From Isoetes taiwanensis (lineage: Eukaryota; Streptophyta; Lycopodiopsida; Isoetales; Isoetaceae), in assembly GCA_021234155.1 (NCBI GenBank), contig JAJEKV010000073.1, positions 1,524,001-1,588,000 of the forward strand: a DNA stretch of 64,000 nt, written 5' to 3'. This document shows positions 35,001-44,599 of this stretch, one piece after another (position 1 is the first letter of the stretch; each line of letters opens with the position of its first letter). Both the position numbers and the translations under genes were made by a program. Below the pieces are notes generated by a model that had not been told where the DNA came from, made no database searches, and saw nothing but the letters and a program-made list of their open reading frames with translations.

Positions 35001-37780
35001 TTTTTGAATGAAACATCACTGTATATGCTAGACTTACTCTAGCTATTCTCACTGATTTAAACTTTTCTCATCTTCCTTAGTACGACGTATCTAAGATAGT
35101 CAACTCCAACCATTGGGATAACTCGAATGCTTATCCCTGGTAAAGCATACCTAACCCAATATCTTCGTATATAAGCATATCATTACGCTCATTCTTTAAA
35201 CCTTGTCAAGTAATATTTTCCTCGCCTTGTACGAATATTCTACTATCTTTTAATATGATATACATCTGAATATCACAATCGACATCCTCGATATGATCAC
35301 CACTATAGTATTTGATACTACTAAATCCTTCCTACATCTAACACTGCTACGTTGTTATTATATGATATAGTAACATGTATGCACCAACCCTAAGTCTAGA
35401 CCCATAGGTAACTCCTTGACATGGGCATCTAGCTATATTCATACTTGCGGCCAACTTATTTCCTTAACTTGGTTATCTAGTACCATACACATGTTGTGGT
35501 TTCGACACCACTAGCCTTAGTTTGCCTTCGCCCTCAAGCTCTAGTCATAACTTCCACAGGGGCAAATGCCAACCTAAGTTCCTTGTGAACATGTTTCATC
35601 TCTAGTATAAGAACTCTTATCTTCATTACTTCCGTATTCATATGGAATGTGAACTAAAAGTTCTAGTATGTATCCTATCTTCTTTTAGTTATGTTTTACT
35701 ATTAAATGGTCCTAGTACACATATACCAACGCGGAGTTACTCCTCGGAATACACACACGATACCAAGTCCAGCACACATTCTCCGTGGTGAGATGTTCAT
35801 TGGGTGCCTACCTTGTTCATACTCCAGACTTTGGTCTATTTAAAGTGTCCCTCCAAATTCTCTATATTTGAAACGTTGTTTACACCAACTTTCAAGCACC
35901 TCTTGTCTCCCACTTGTCGTGTGGGTACATTAATTGCCTTCTTAATGTATCATTAGTTGAAGGTCAACTTTCCTTCATAGTCTGCCTTCACCAAAGATCC
36001 AACATACTTGCAGCTTTTCGATGGTTGCGCCTGTTCCTACCAATTGTCATTTTCTCTTGACCTTATGTGGAAACTACATTCCACACTATTCTCCAGTCTG
36101 TTATACGGCATCTCGATGCTCCCAGCAGACATGAGATGTGTCCATTTCCTTAATTTATACCATGCATAATGGTCATGCATTTGACCAACGTCATTAAGCG
36201 TATCCACGAGGCTACGTGGTCTTCTTAGTCATCTATAATCTTGCGTCTTTATTTCACGCCTCAGAAACATCAATCCCCTTACGAAACACAACGTATGCGT
36301 AATTTTATAATCCGTAGTTTATGGATCCGCATCCTCATACAACATTATTCTCTACCTTTCCGCGAATCATACTTCCATTCAAGTGGAAATAGCTATAAGA
36401 TGTTGGCTCGACATTCTATGCCTGCACCATCATGATCGAACCTTACACTTCTAAAGTGGTTTCCCTCTCAGGAGCTGGGTACTCATAATCCAGTTTCCAC
36501 CTTAGTATAGTACCACTCTAACGTGGTCTATGGTAGATAATCAACTTCTTCCTCGGATATATGATGTATGGCAATATATATGCCGCATAATAAATCAATC
36601 TTCGTAATTATTAGGTCCAGTGTTTCAATCAGATACCAAACTTTTCGAGTATCCATCCAAAATAGGGATACCTTAACACTCCCTATTCCCAACATTCAGC
36701 ACTTCTACTTTAAGTAAGAGCCCAGAACCTGCTCAGTCATCACCATATAACAGTCTCAGGACAGACTAGGCATGGTTTCGATGCTTCCGCCGTGGACACC
36801 ATAGTTACAACTGGCCTTCCGTGATACAGGACGATTGCATAGCCATAGCACTGCCGGATAGCGACCGGGGCGGTACCAATTACGTCGAATGTATATGTTA
36901 GCTATACCTGTGCCCTGTAAATATAAGAATGTCTGTATGTGTAATAAATTTACGAAAATAGCAATAAAATAAATAAGTAATTCAAATGTAAGAATATCGG
37001 CACGTCTGGTCAGTGTATAAACATAACCAATAAATTAATATGTGTCCTCATGTGACTGTAATCTATGCTAAAGATAGGGAGTGTGAGTGTGGAAACATTA
37101 AAAATAATCGAAAGAAGCAAGCTATTTAAACACATAATCAAATATAATAGAAGGAGATAACTATGTATGTCTTACACAGACTTCTGAGGGAATAACGAGA
37201 CTTACATAATGTTATAACAAGGTTATGAGAAATAAATAAAGAAGTCTGTCTGTAATTAATATTAACGTATATAGGTCAAAATGGAATATACAGTACAATA
37301 TATAATTCTATTAAAGGGTAACTATAAATGTCAGAGGCATCTAAACACTCACAATAGCAATATATGAGTTGTTAAAATTGTGTCAAAGTAGGAAAACGAA
37401 ATTTAGATCCAAAATTACATTAAGCCTGGCTGTAATAAAATCACTTGTAAAGTGAAGGGAGAATATAATACATATATACACAGAAGTTAATATGATTAGA
37501 ATGATTTTCTATTAATCAGTGCGAGGTTAAAACTCTGTATTATAATATAACAACAAATGGAAGTTCTTTATATCTATACCTGTCTTTAATATATAATCAG
37601 TTACCTGTATCTATAGAAAGAATGCTTTCTAAAATAGATAGAGTGTGAGCTCATCACCACGGATGAAACAATGAGACTTCCACAAACTTTCACTGTTCAC
37701 TTTTAACAGTCCTAAGCGATGATCATGATGTGTTGCCCTGCAACAACAGTAGTCCTGATGCTGAGGACAGCATCATTTTT
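32090..37780. other. non-coding internal region of the LTR element
   Basis: 5.7 kb with short frames only. About 32.1-36.9 kb is C/T-rich on the plus strand and about 36.9-37.7 kb is strongly AT-rich. No gag or pol motif was found on either strand. Confidence 0.5.
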
Positions 37781-37793
37781 AAGGTGGGGAGAA
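37781..37793 (+). other. polypurine tract
   Basis: AAGGTGGGGAGAA lies directly before the 3' LTR, as expected for plus-strand priming. The single T is tolerated in many elements. Confidence 0.85.
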
Positions 37794-39439
37794 TGTGACG
37801 TTCCGGGCATTCATACGGTATACGTATGCACGCCGGGACACGTCACTAGGACATAAGGGGGTAATTGTCTAAGTGGGAGTCGACCACAATGGTTTTATTT
37901 AGCTATGTTAATAAATCCATTGTGGATAATTATAAAGTATATAGCCTAATTACCCTAATTAAGCTAAATTAGTTAATTAGCACCAACAAGGGGGTGCCAC
38001 TTGGCCCAAATCGATTGGGGAAGGCATGGTTTCCATTTTGGACACCCAAATTAGGGCTTTTGTGCCCCAATTCGAATTAGGAGCAGCTGGAGATGGAGGA
38101 GAGGAGAGCTGGCCAAGGACCAGGGCCGAGTTCTTGAGTGAGGATTGCTTGACCCCGAATTGCCGGACACCTACTAGCTGTCGCTGCCACCCTAGTTACA
38201 GCAAGATGGAAGCACCCCACGATAATGGTTCCAGCCGAAACACTGGTTAGTAGTAGTTTAGCTTGTGAATTCTAGGGTAGCGCCCCTGTTGGGCACTTGT
38301 TGTGCTGTTTTGTCTGTTCTCTCTTTGTTTTAATTGTAGGAACTAACCCTTGATTGTAAAGGTAAGTTCTCTTTATATTCTGATTCTGGTTTGGTTCTTA
38401 AAAAGGATGGATTGATAGTTCTTTGTATGGTATCACTCTGAAAATGGGGGAATTAAGGGCGGGGTAGAGACCTCTGAACTCATATACGATAGTATGTTCC
38501 TAGATAGAACCCTGTAATTCCCAATAATTGCGGCCTGTGTACAAGAGACCACCGGGTCATAGATGCTATGGATTGGCTTAGCACCAGAGAAGGGACACAG
38601 TGGTGAAGTGGGGGTGGGGTCTTGCACGAACATAAAAGGCTCCTGAGACTCCTACAGTGGGCTAGGCCCGATAGCCGGTCACGTAGAGGGCCGGGTATGG
38701 GTCTGACACTCCCTGGGTGTAGAGGTGTGACCCGTATGGGGCACCTTGCACTTTGAGTAGATTTAGGGTGAGTAAGTCGGGTACGGATGCGGGGGTCGCT
38801 GATGCGGCACGTATTCTCTAGCTCACCCATGGAACCACTATGATCCTGGAAGGGGACGCTTCCCCGACCTGCCTCATCGGACCAGGTGTCATGAACCTGG
38901 AGTAGGCTCAAAGGGTGATACCTTGAGTCTGCGTCTCCGGAAGGCTATAGCGAAGCCATAGCGTGAATCGACCCATCTGCAAAGTGTGCACAGGAGGGGC
39001 GGATGGAGTGGACAACCCTAGCCGATGTTCTATGCCAGCCAACGCCATGCCAAGACTCGGTCTGCTGATCTCTTGAGGCCCAACCGTCAGTCGATCCTCA
39101 CTGGAGTCTGAGCCGGGGTAGAACCCGAGGTTTGGGTGTTTTCTTAGTTTTAGATGCATATTCTTTGCCGTTGGTATTTGGATGGATGCGCCACCCTTCG
39201 TGGTGGTTATTTATATGTGATTTATGTTGTGTGCTAACCCTTGTATTCATGCTTCCGCGACGTAGGAGTCCCATTGAAGGCGTGGGCCGAATGACCCCTT
39301 CGTGTCCTTCTTTCGGGCACCATAATATGGGTGGCCGGAATAGACGGAGGGCCCTGCTCATGGCGAGGTGGTCGCCATGGGAGGGGAAAGTCCCCGTATG
39401 TATACGTCCGGGTGTCGTATATGTTCAGGGAGCGTCACA
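37794..39439 (+). repeat. 3' LTR
   Basis: 1,646 bp, partner of 29191-30815. Compared with the 5' copy it has an extra TTCCGCGACGTAGG-type insertion near 39252 and numerous short indels and C/T differences. It ends in CGTCACA before the AGTTT duplication. Confidence 0.9.
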
Positions 39440-39444
39440 AGTTT

Positions 39445-39542
39445 TGACCAAAAGAACAAGAAAATAGTACCCAGTCCAAAAGTACCTAGTGCAGGTACTT
39501 TGGCAGGTTCCAAAAATGGCAGGGTGTAGCATGCATATGCCC
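39445..39542. mobile_element. right part of the small split inverted-repeat element
   Basis: Counterpart of 28968-29190. It ends with GGTGTAGCATGCATATGCCC at 39523-39542. It contains GTACCCAG and AAAGTACC motifs shared with the left half. Confidence 0.55.
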
Positions 39543-39853
39543 GCCACCAAGTAGAGGTAAAAGAAGATAATAAGCCAATAAAATTAATACCCTTGTGCAC
39601 CATGCACAAAAACAGCTCAGTTTACAGGTCCAGCAAGCACAAATGGTCAACCTTTTAAAATAAGAGAAAGGGATGCATTATGGCATGAACCCAATATCAT
39701 TATAGGTCTTGTGATGTATGTGATCTCACCCTCCTTAGAAACGTAAAAAATTGGCACAGAGAAAGAAAGCAAGAAAGCAAGAAAGAAATGCAAGAAAGCT
39801 TAAAGCAAGAAAGAATGCAGAAAGCACAGAGATGAGCACACAATTTTACATAC

Positions 39854-40132
39854 CTGAATTCCGAATTTCCTTACAGGGCTGGACAAGAAGGAGGTCCTTT
39901 ATTGGCCAGCAAATAAACCCCTTTTTACACTCTCCCAAATTGTCTGCCCCCATGCTTGGAATTGGGAGAGGAGTCTGAGGAGAGAAAACTTGATTCACTT
40001 GCACTGACGCAGCAGAAGCATCGATGTTAATACCATGGGATACTCCAGGACCAAGAAAGGCTATCTCTCCCATGCCAACCACGATTCCTTGTTTAGCCAA
40101 GAGAACTTTTGATGACACTTGAAGTGTTGAGG
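39854..40132 (-). CDS. DUF8039-like exon (plant CACTA-associated domain)
   Basis: A 279-nt exon bounded by TTGCAG and GTATGT. It encodes VLLAKQGIVVGMGE, then HGINIDASAASVQVNQVF, then PLPIPSMG and FICWPIKDLLLV. The order (V-A-x-G-x-V, a central V-x-V-x-x-V segment, a PLP-x-P motif, and a final W-P block) matches my memory of DUF8039, a domain found with plant En/Spm transposase-related proteins. If right, it supports the CACTA call for the enclosing element. It is probably a downstream exon of the gene starting at 41164, but the phase does not connect directly, so at least one small exon between 40132 and 40565 is missing from my model. Continuation after 39854 is cut off by transposon sequence. 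Confidence 0.5.
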
Positions 40133-40564
40133 CTGCAAGGAGCATAAAGGATTATAGTCTGTAGAATTTAAACTTGAAAAATTAAAATTACCTTCCAATT
40201 CTTTCCGCTTATGCAAACTTGTTCTAAGTCCAACTGAATAGATATAAATGATAGCAACAAATGATAGATTTGAATGGGTAGATACAAATGCAAGAAACAG
40301 GTAATAAAATGACCCAAATAAGCAACAATATTCTGGGCAGCCACACCAATATAGAAAAACAAATCATAGATGTTATAGTCATGCCTTAAGTTATCATAAA
40401 TAAGCAGCAATATTCTGAGCAGAAGCAACAATTCTAGAGTAATGGAAAACAAATTTAGAAGGGGCTCAGCCAAGACAAATTGAGTACATACTTCAATCTT
40501 CCTAAGAATACAGCAGATTTGGAGAGTAGAAAAGCAGATTTAAACTCTAAAAATAAGGGGAGAC

Positions 40565-41164
40565 CTGATTTGGCTGTATGTCATCCTCTGAATCGTCATC
40601 TTCAACAGAATTGGACATGGCTACTATATCTAGGTTGCCAGTAGATGCCTCTACACCTTTTGAGATCTTGCTGCATGGTTTAAACCCTGGTATAAACTTC
40701 TTGATGCCAGGGTCATTCCTAGCTTTATTGGGATCCAGCCCATTTTGTCTGCAAAGCTCAACTAGTTGTGCTTTAGTGCGCTGTGTAGCACTATGTTCAA
40801 GCACATTCCTCCTGAGGAACTCCGTCAGACTGGCCCTAGTCTGGCCCTTATTGTGAGCGCCTTCAGGCCTGCCTGCTCTGCACATGATTCAAATGCAATA
40901 CAGTAAGGGAATCATCCCATATGTATAGATCTGTACCTGCCCTAACACAACCGTATGCAAATCGCATTACCTAGATCAAAGCACGTAATCTGTGTTTATT
41001 ATAAAGGAAAGATTAGAATGATGCTTACGGTTAGTTGCTTGCACCAGCCTGTCGCTATGAACTTGTAATCCGAACTGTTTGCAGAGCATGATATCTTGTG
41101 AAGTGTTAGTTGCGAACCAGGCCACGATCCATAGACGTATCTTGCCTGCCGGAAAATCATTCAT
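40565..41164 (-). CDS. AT-hook/SAP-like protein, transposon-borne copy 2 (5' exons)
   Basis: Exon 1 is 41164-41029 (ATG, 45 codons plus one base, ending before GTAAGC); exon 2 is 40872-40565 (ending in CAG before GTCTCC). It encodes the same layout as the gene at 26569-27946: MLCKQ, then RRPEGAHNKGQTR (AT-hook-like), a SAP-like helix pair (SLTEFLRRNVLEHSA and KAQLVELCRQNGLDPN), and an acidic SVEDDDSEDD stretch ending QPNQ at the same splice position. A likely third exon is near 40190-40231 (phase uncertain), followed by the DUF8039-like exon. The gene is transcribed away from the plus-strand frame at 41482. It could be one long gene with copy 1 before the LTR insertion, or a tandem duplicate. 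Confidence 0.5.
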
Positions 41165-41481
41165 GGTGTGGCCTGCGCTATTTGGCTAGCGTTTCGTTTC
41201 CATTAGGGCTAGATGGTCATCTCCACGTTTTGCCAGCAATATCGTATACCATAGAATATACCCAGCATACCATCGAAACATTGGTTGCCATTTATTTTTC
41301 ATATTATATGAGCTAAAATGAGCTCATGAGTAGTAGGGCATTCCATCAGTATTATCACACTTAGACCGGTATATCATACTATTTTACAAGGATATTATCA
41401 CCCTTAGACCAGTATACCATACCGTTTACAGGAGTGTAAAAATTAACAAGATTATATTCCCCCATAACAGAGGCATAATAA

Positions 41482-42162
41482 ATGCTGACGTTAGGCCATA
41501 CATGCACACTTTGTCGGAGGTATCATGCGCGTTACCTTTTCACCACAACTTTCCTTGAGGCCAAAGAAGGCAATCCTGCTGAGTACACTTTGAAAGAGGT
41601 ACATAAGTACATTTGGCTACCAGTTGGCATTCGAGACCATAGGAAAGGAATTATTCGAGTGCCATCAGTAGAAGTAGCTAAAAGCATTATGGATAAGTTA
41701 GAATACCTTCCAAATCATTGTGGCTGCAAGGAGGCCATTACCAAGAAGGGCATAGTTATAGGATCAGCCAGGAGTGAGCAAAAAGGGGTGATTATAGACT
41801 TGACTGATGTGATGGAGCTAAATGGTTTACATGATCAAACACTTATGAAGAGGCAAAGTTACAAGTTTAAGAAGGTTCTTTTCTGTGGAACAATCTATAA
41901 AGAGCCCAAGGGTAATATATCAATAATCTTTGTTCATAAATCTGTTGGAGAGCTAAAGAGTTACTACATGGCAAACTACTTCTATCGAGGTAACAAAGAT
42001 CCATTTACAGAGGCATGGATCCTTTCCTTAGATATAGCCTTTGGAAAGACCAGGTTTATTAACTCTCTGGTTCAAAAGTTCATCCCTGTGCCATACGATG
42101 ATACAAAGATTCTAGGGTATGAGCTAATTCAACCACTTACGGACCAACATGTAATCTTTTGA
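41482..42162 (+). CDS. hypothetical protein, 226 codons, in the CACTA-like element
   Basis: The longest clean single-exon frame in the composite transposon. It has few low-complexity tracts and a balanced composition, with segments such as YIWLPVGIRDHRKGIIRVPS, LEYLPNHCGCKEAITKKG and PFTEAWILSLDIAFGKTRF. It ends with TGA 150 bp before the right subterminal repeats. It is divergent from copy 2 of the AT-hook/SAP-like gene (317-bp gap), suggesting a shared bidirectional control region. The first residues may not be real: TTAG at 41489-41492 could be a splice acceptor joining an upstream exon. I recognise no transposase catalytic motif and no named family. It could be an accessory transposition protein or a captured host gene. 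Confidence 0.6.
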   Translation: MLTLGHTCTLCRRYHARYLFTTTFLEAKEGNPAEYTLKEVHKYIWLPVGIRDHRKGIIRVPSVEVAKSIMDKLEYLPNHCGCKEAITKKGIVIGSARSEQKGVIIDLTDVMELNGLHDQTLMKRQSYKFKKVLFCGTIYKEPKGNISIIFVHKSVGELKSYYMANYFYRGNKDPFTEAWILSLDIAFGKTRFINSLVQKFIPVPYDDTKILGYELIQPLTDQHVIF

Positions 42163-42299
42163 CTAGTATAATAAGTATTAATAAGATTACTGCAAAGGTT
42201 TAAATGTTATTAGTTATATTAGTGGTGTTCTCAAATTGGCAATCTAAAGCAACACCCACTTTCTAAAGCAAGAATCACTGAAATATTAACTTAAATATA

Positions 42300-42935
42300 A
42301 TCCTCATCCTCCCTTTCCTTCATTCCCTTTTCATGTGAATCACCATTTCTCCTCATCCCCATTCTCCTCATCCCCCCATTCTAAATTGCAATTCCCCCAT
42401 TAGGCCCTCATTACCCTTACTAATCTTATCCCCCATTCTAAATTGCAATTCCCCATTGTAAATTGCAATCCTCCATTGCTCTCTCATTACCTCTACTAAC
42501 CCTGGCTACCCCATTTCTCGTCGTCCCCCATTCTTCATTTTTTTTAGTAGAAATCCTCATATTCTAAATTGCAATCCTCCTATTACTCCTTCATTACCCC
42601 CAGTAGCCCTGACTACCCCATTTCTCCTCATCCTCCATTCTTCATCTCTTCTGTGAAAAACCCCCCACGTTCTAAATTGCAATCCCTCATTACTCCCTCA
42701 TTACCCCTACTAACCCTAACTACCCCGTTTCTCCTCATCCCCCATTCTTCATTTTTTTTAAGGAATTTCCATGTTCTAAATTGCAATCCCCTTATTACTC
42801 CATCATTACCCCTAGTACCCTTGACTACCCCATTTCTCCTCATCCTCCATTCTTCATTTTTTATAGAAAATCCCCATGTTATAAATTGCAATCCCCCTAT
42901 TACTCCCTCAGTACCCCTAACAAGAACTAAAATCC
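42300..42935. repeat. right subterminal direct-repeat array
   Basis: About six units of around 110 bp, built from ACCCCATTTCTCCTCATCC, CCATTCTTCATTTTTT, TTCTAAATTGCAATCCCC and TTACTCCCTCATTACCCC. A CT-rich theme is shared with the left array but the unit differs. A 152-codon plus-strand frame and an 87-codon minus-strand frame over the repeats are products of the repetition. Confidence 0.8.
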
Positions 42936-42985
42936 TCTTCTCCTCAAAAAATTATCCTTCGCTCGTCAATCCCCCATTTCCAAAA

Positions 42986-43026
42986 GGGGGTATTTTAAGG
43001 AGGATGTGGACATCATTTTTGATGTG
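42986..43026 (-). repeat. right terminal inverted repeat of the CACTA-like element
   Basis: The reverse complement begins CACATCAAAAATGATG and continues through CCTCCTTAAAATACCCCC, pairing with 25293-25332. Confidence 0.8.
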
Positions 43027-43029
43027 AAA

Positions 43030-44088
43030 TCTTTTTATAACACGAAATAATCCCTAACAACTTCAATTAAATTTACCCTCAGTAATAGAACTCACGTTTT
43101 GGATTTGCTCGTGTTTATAAAGTTCTAGCATAAATGGCTTAATATTCACAACAACTTTCTCACGATTCTGAAGGGCCAATTGTTTTTTACAACACAATCA
43201 GTACCCCAACATTTATTATTAAATTCTCCCTAAAATCTCCTTTTGTTTGTGCATATTCACATGAGGAGTATTATAGAGCAGCGAGAGCCTCTTCTTTTTC
43301 GAATTCGTTCTTTCGGTTGTATAACACATGTATTAAATTAACATCATTGAATATATTTGCTTAAAACCTCGGGGTATCTGTGAGAGCATACCTCACAAAC
43401 GAGGATCGCTATCTACGGCCCAATTATAAACCCATTTCTTATTTAGAAGGACCAAAGTAGTTCACATCACCTCCTCTTATAGCAATATGCTTGTATTTTG
43501 AGAACAACAATGCAGAGACAACTTGTGCAAATGCGAACAATAGCATTGTCATTCAATATGTTACACTTAAGATTTGACATACTTGACATACTTTACAATA
43601 TTCAATGTTGAAACCCATACGCAGAATATGCCGAATTCAAAGATTTGATAGTACAAGACTAAGATTTGATAGTACCTATTTTCATGCTCAAGTGATAAGA
43701 CCCAACATCACAGAAAATATGCTGAATCCATGGATAGAGGGACTAGAACCCAAAGAAAAAACATTTTCAAGGCTCCAAAAGCATCATTGGCAGTATGGAA
43801 AGGCACAAAGGGAGGTTCACTTATTGTTTAGCTCTTCCTATGGTATAACTAAAGCTTAACTTTCTAATATTCATGCAATGCAACGGCTTTAAACTAAACA
43901 TCCAGCATGGTTTCTAACGGTTTTAAACTAAACATCCAACACGGTTTTAAACTAAACATCCAACATGGTTAAGTGAATGAAGGCAATGAAACTATCCAGG
44001 TAGTTGCTGGAGGACAAACAAGTGAACTCAACATGATACATATATTAAACAACGAGCAACGAAAGGCATATAGATAATACAAAAGAAG
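43030..44088. other. no gene seen; 3' flank of the first oleosin
   Basis: AT-rich. A short direct repeat (GGTTTTAAACTAAACATCCAACA) occurs three times in diverged form at 43885-43970. An 84-codon frame at 43605-43859 has no motif. Confidence 0.45.
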
Positions 44089-44475
44089 TCACTGAATCCG
44101 TTCAGCTGTGGGATGAGAACCTTTGGCGTTGTTATAAAGCCAAGAGACAGCGGAAGCAGCGGCGACGACGGCGGCGGCGGTGGACAGGAAGGCGGCGGTG
44201 GCGACGAGGGCAAACAAACCGAGGGGGACGAGGATGGGGCTGAGGAGGAGGAAGTTGGGGGCAGCCAGCAGGAGGGTGAGCAGCGTAGCCGCAAGCATGA
44301 GGCCCCCAATTGCTGCCGCGGCGGCAAGCCCCGCCACCAACGCGATCACCTTTACGACCTTGCCTGAGGGCGGGGCTTCCTCCTTCATTTTGTGAGCCAC
44401 GGAATGTGCATACTCTTTGGCTTTCCATGCCTGCTCTTGCACTTTCCCCCTTGCTCTCTCTGCGCCTTCCTCCAT
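44089..44475 (-). CDS. oleosin (128 aa, short C-terminus)
   Basis: A structural protein of the lipid-droplet surface that keeps seed or spore oil bodies from fusing. The 128-residue product has an amphipathic, charged N-terminal arm (residues 1-40), an uninterrupted hydrophobic hairpin of about 72 residues (41-112), and the diagnostic proline knot, P-x5-SP-x3-P, at residues 73-84 (PNFLLLSPILVP). It ends soon after the hairpin (SWLYNNAKGSHPTAERIQ), so the C-terminal amphipathic arm of its neighbour is missing. It may be a short oleosin class or a truncated paralogue. No intron is needed. The start is the first ATG in frame and aligns with the start of the neighbouring oleosin. It is a tandem duplicate of 47539-48045, and the N-terminal two thirds are collinear residue by residue. 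A G-box plus RY block lies 49-70 bp upstream. Confidence 0.93.
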   Translation of the reverse strand: MEEGAERARGKVQEQAWKAKEYAHSVAHKMKEEAPPSGKVVKVIALVAGLAAAAAIGGLMLAATLLTLLLAAPNFLLLSPILVPLGLFALVATAAFLSTAAAVVAAASAVSWLYNNAKGSHPTAERIQ

Positions 44476-44523
44476 TTCTGTCTCAATAATGCTTCCTCTG
44501 GGTCGCCATTTTAATTAACCCTC

Positions 44524-44545
44524 CCCCTGCATGTATTTCCACGTG
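44524..44545 (-). promoter_or_regulatory. G-box plus RY module of the first oleosin promoter
   Basis: On the minus strand CACGTG (44540-44545) is followed after six bases by CATGCA (44528-44533). CACGTG is the core of ABA-response elements bound by bZIP factors, and CATGCA is the RY element bound by ABI3/FUS3/LEC2 B3-domain factors. The whole 22 bp is identical to 48164-48185. A TTAATTAAAA TATA-like tract (44510-44519) lies between it and the start codon. Confidence 0.75.
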
Positions 44546-44599
44546 CTTTTCCCTCCCTCCATCGCCTGTATATGTCCGCCATATGTTTCCTTTGCTCCT

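Larger units (their letters stand above)
29191..39439 (+). mobile_element. LTR retrotransposon without readable gag-pol
   Basis: A complete structure: 5-bp target duplication AGTTT (29186-29190 and 39440-39444), 5' LTR 29191-30815, primer-binding site 30817-30830, polypurine tract 37781-37793, 3' LTR 37794-39439. The LTRs begin TGTGACG and end CGTCACA. The 7-kb internal part has no frame with gag, protease, RT, RNase H or integrase motifs, and no plus-strand frame above about 75 codons. It is either a large non-autonomous (LARD-like) element or deeply decayed. The LTRs still align almost throughout, with C-to-T type differences plus short indels, so the insertion is not ancient; this favours a non-autonomous element. 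Confidence 0.9.
25293..43026. mobile_element. composite CACTA-like DNA transposon with nested insertions
   Basis: The left terminus (25293-25332) and the reverse complement of the right terminus (42986-43026) align over about 40 bp with three substitutions and one 1-bp gap. Both start CACATCAAAAA and contain ATCCTCCTTAAAAT. AAA flanks both sides (25290-25292 and 43027-43029), a possible 3-bp target duplication. Just inside each end lie arrays of short direct repeats, typical of CACTA (En/Spm) elements. Removing the nested LTR element and the 8-bp-TSD MITE leaves about 7 kb. It carries two copies of an AT-hook/SAP-like gene, a DUF8039-like exon and a divergent 226-codon frame, but no readable Transposase_21 or DUF4218 region, so it is probably non-autonomous or decayed. 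The superfamily call rests on the CAC start, TSD length and subterminal repeats; AAA in AT-rich DNA is weak evidence. Confidence 0.7.

Noticed and set aside
30838-38633. Full tRNA genes in the LTR element
   Set aside because: A- and B-box-like motifs exist, but no complete cloverleaf with acceptor and anticodon stems could be drawn.
42569-43027. 152-codon Pro/Ser-rich plus-strand frame at the right transposon end
   Set aside because: Caused by the direct-repeat array; an antisense frame over the same repeats is open as well.
44113-44367. Gly/Glu-rich plus-strand frame overlapping the first oleosin
   Set aside because: Antisense shadow of a GC-rich gene; the same happens at 47530-48084 over the second oleosin.
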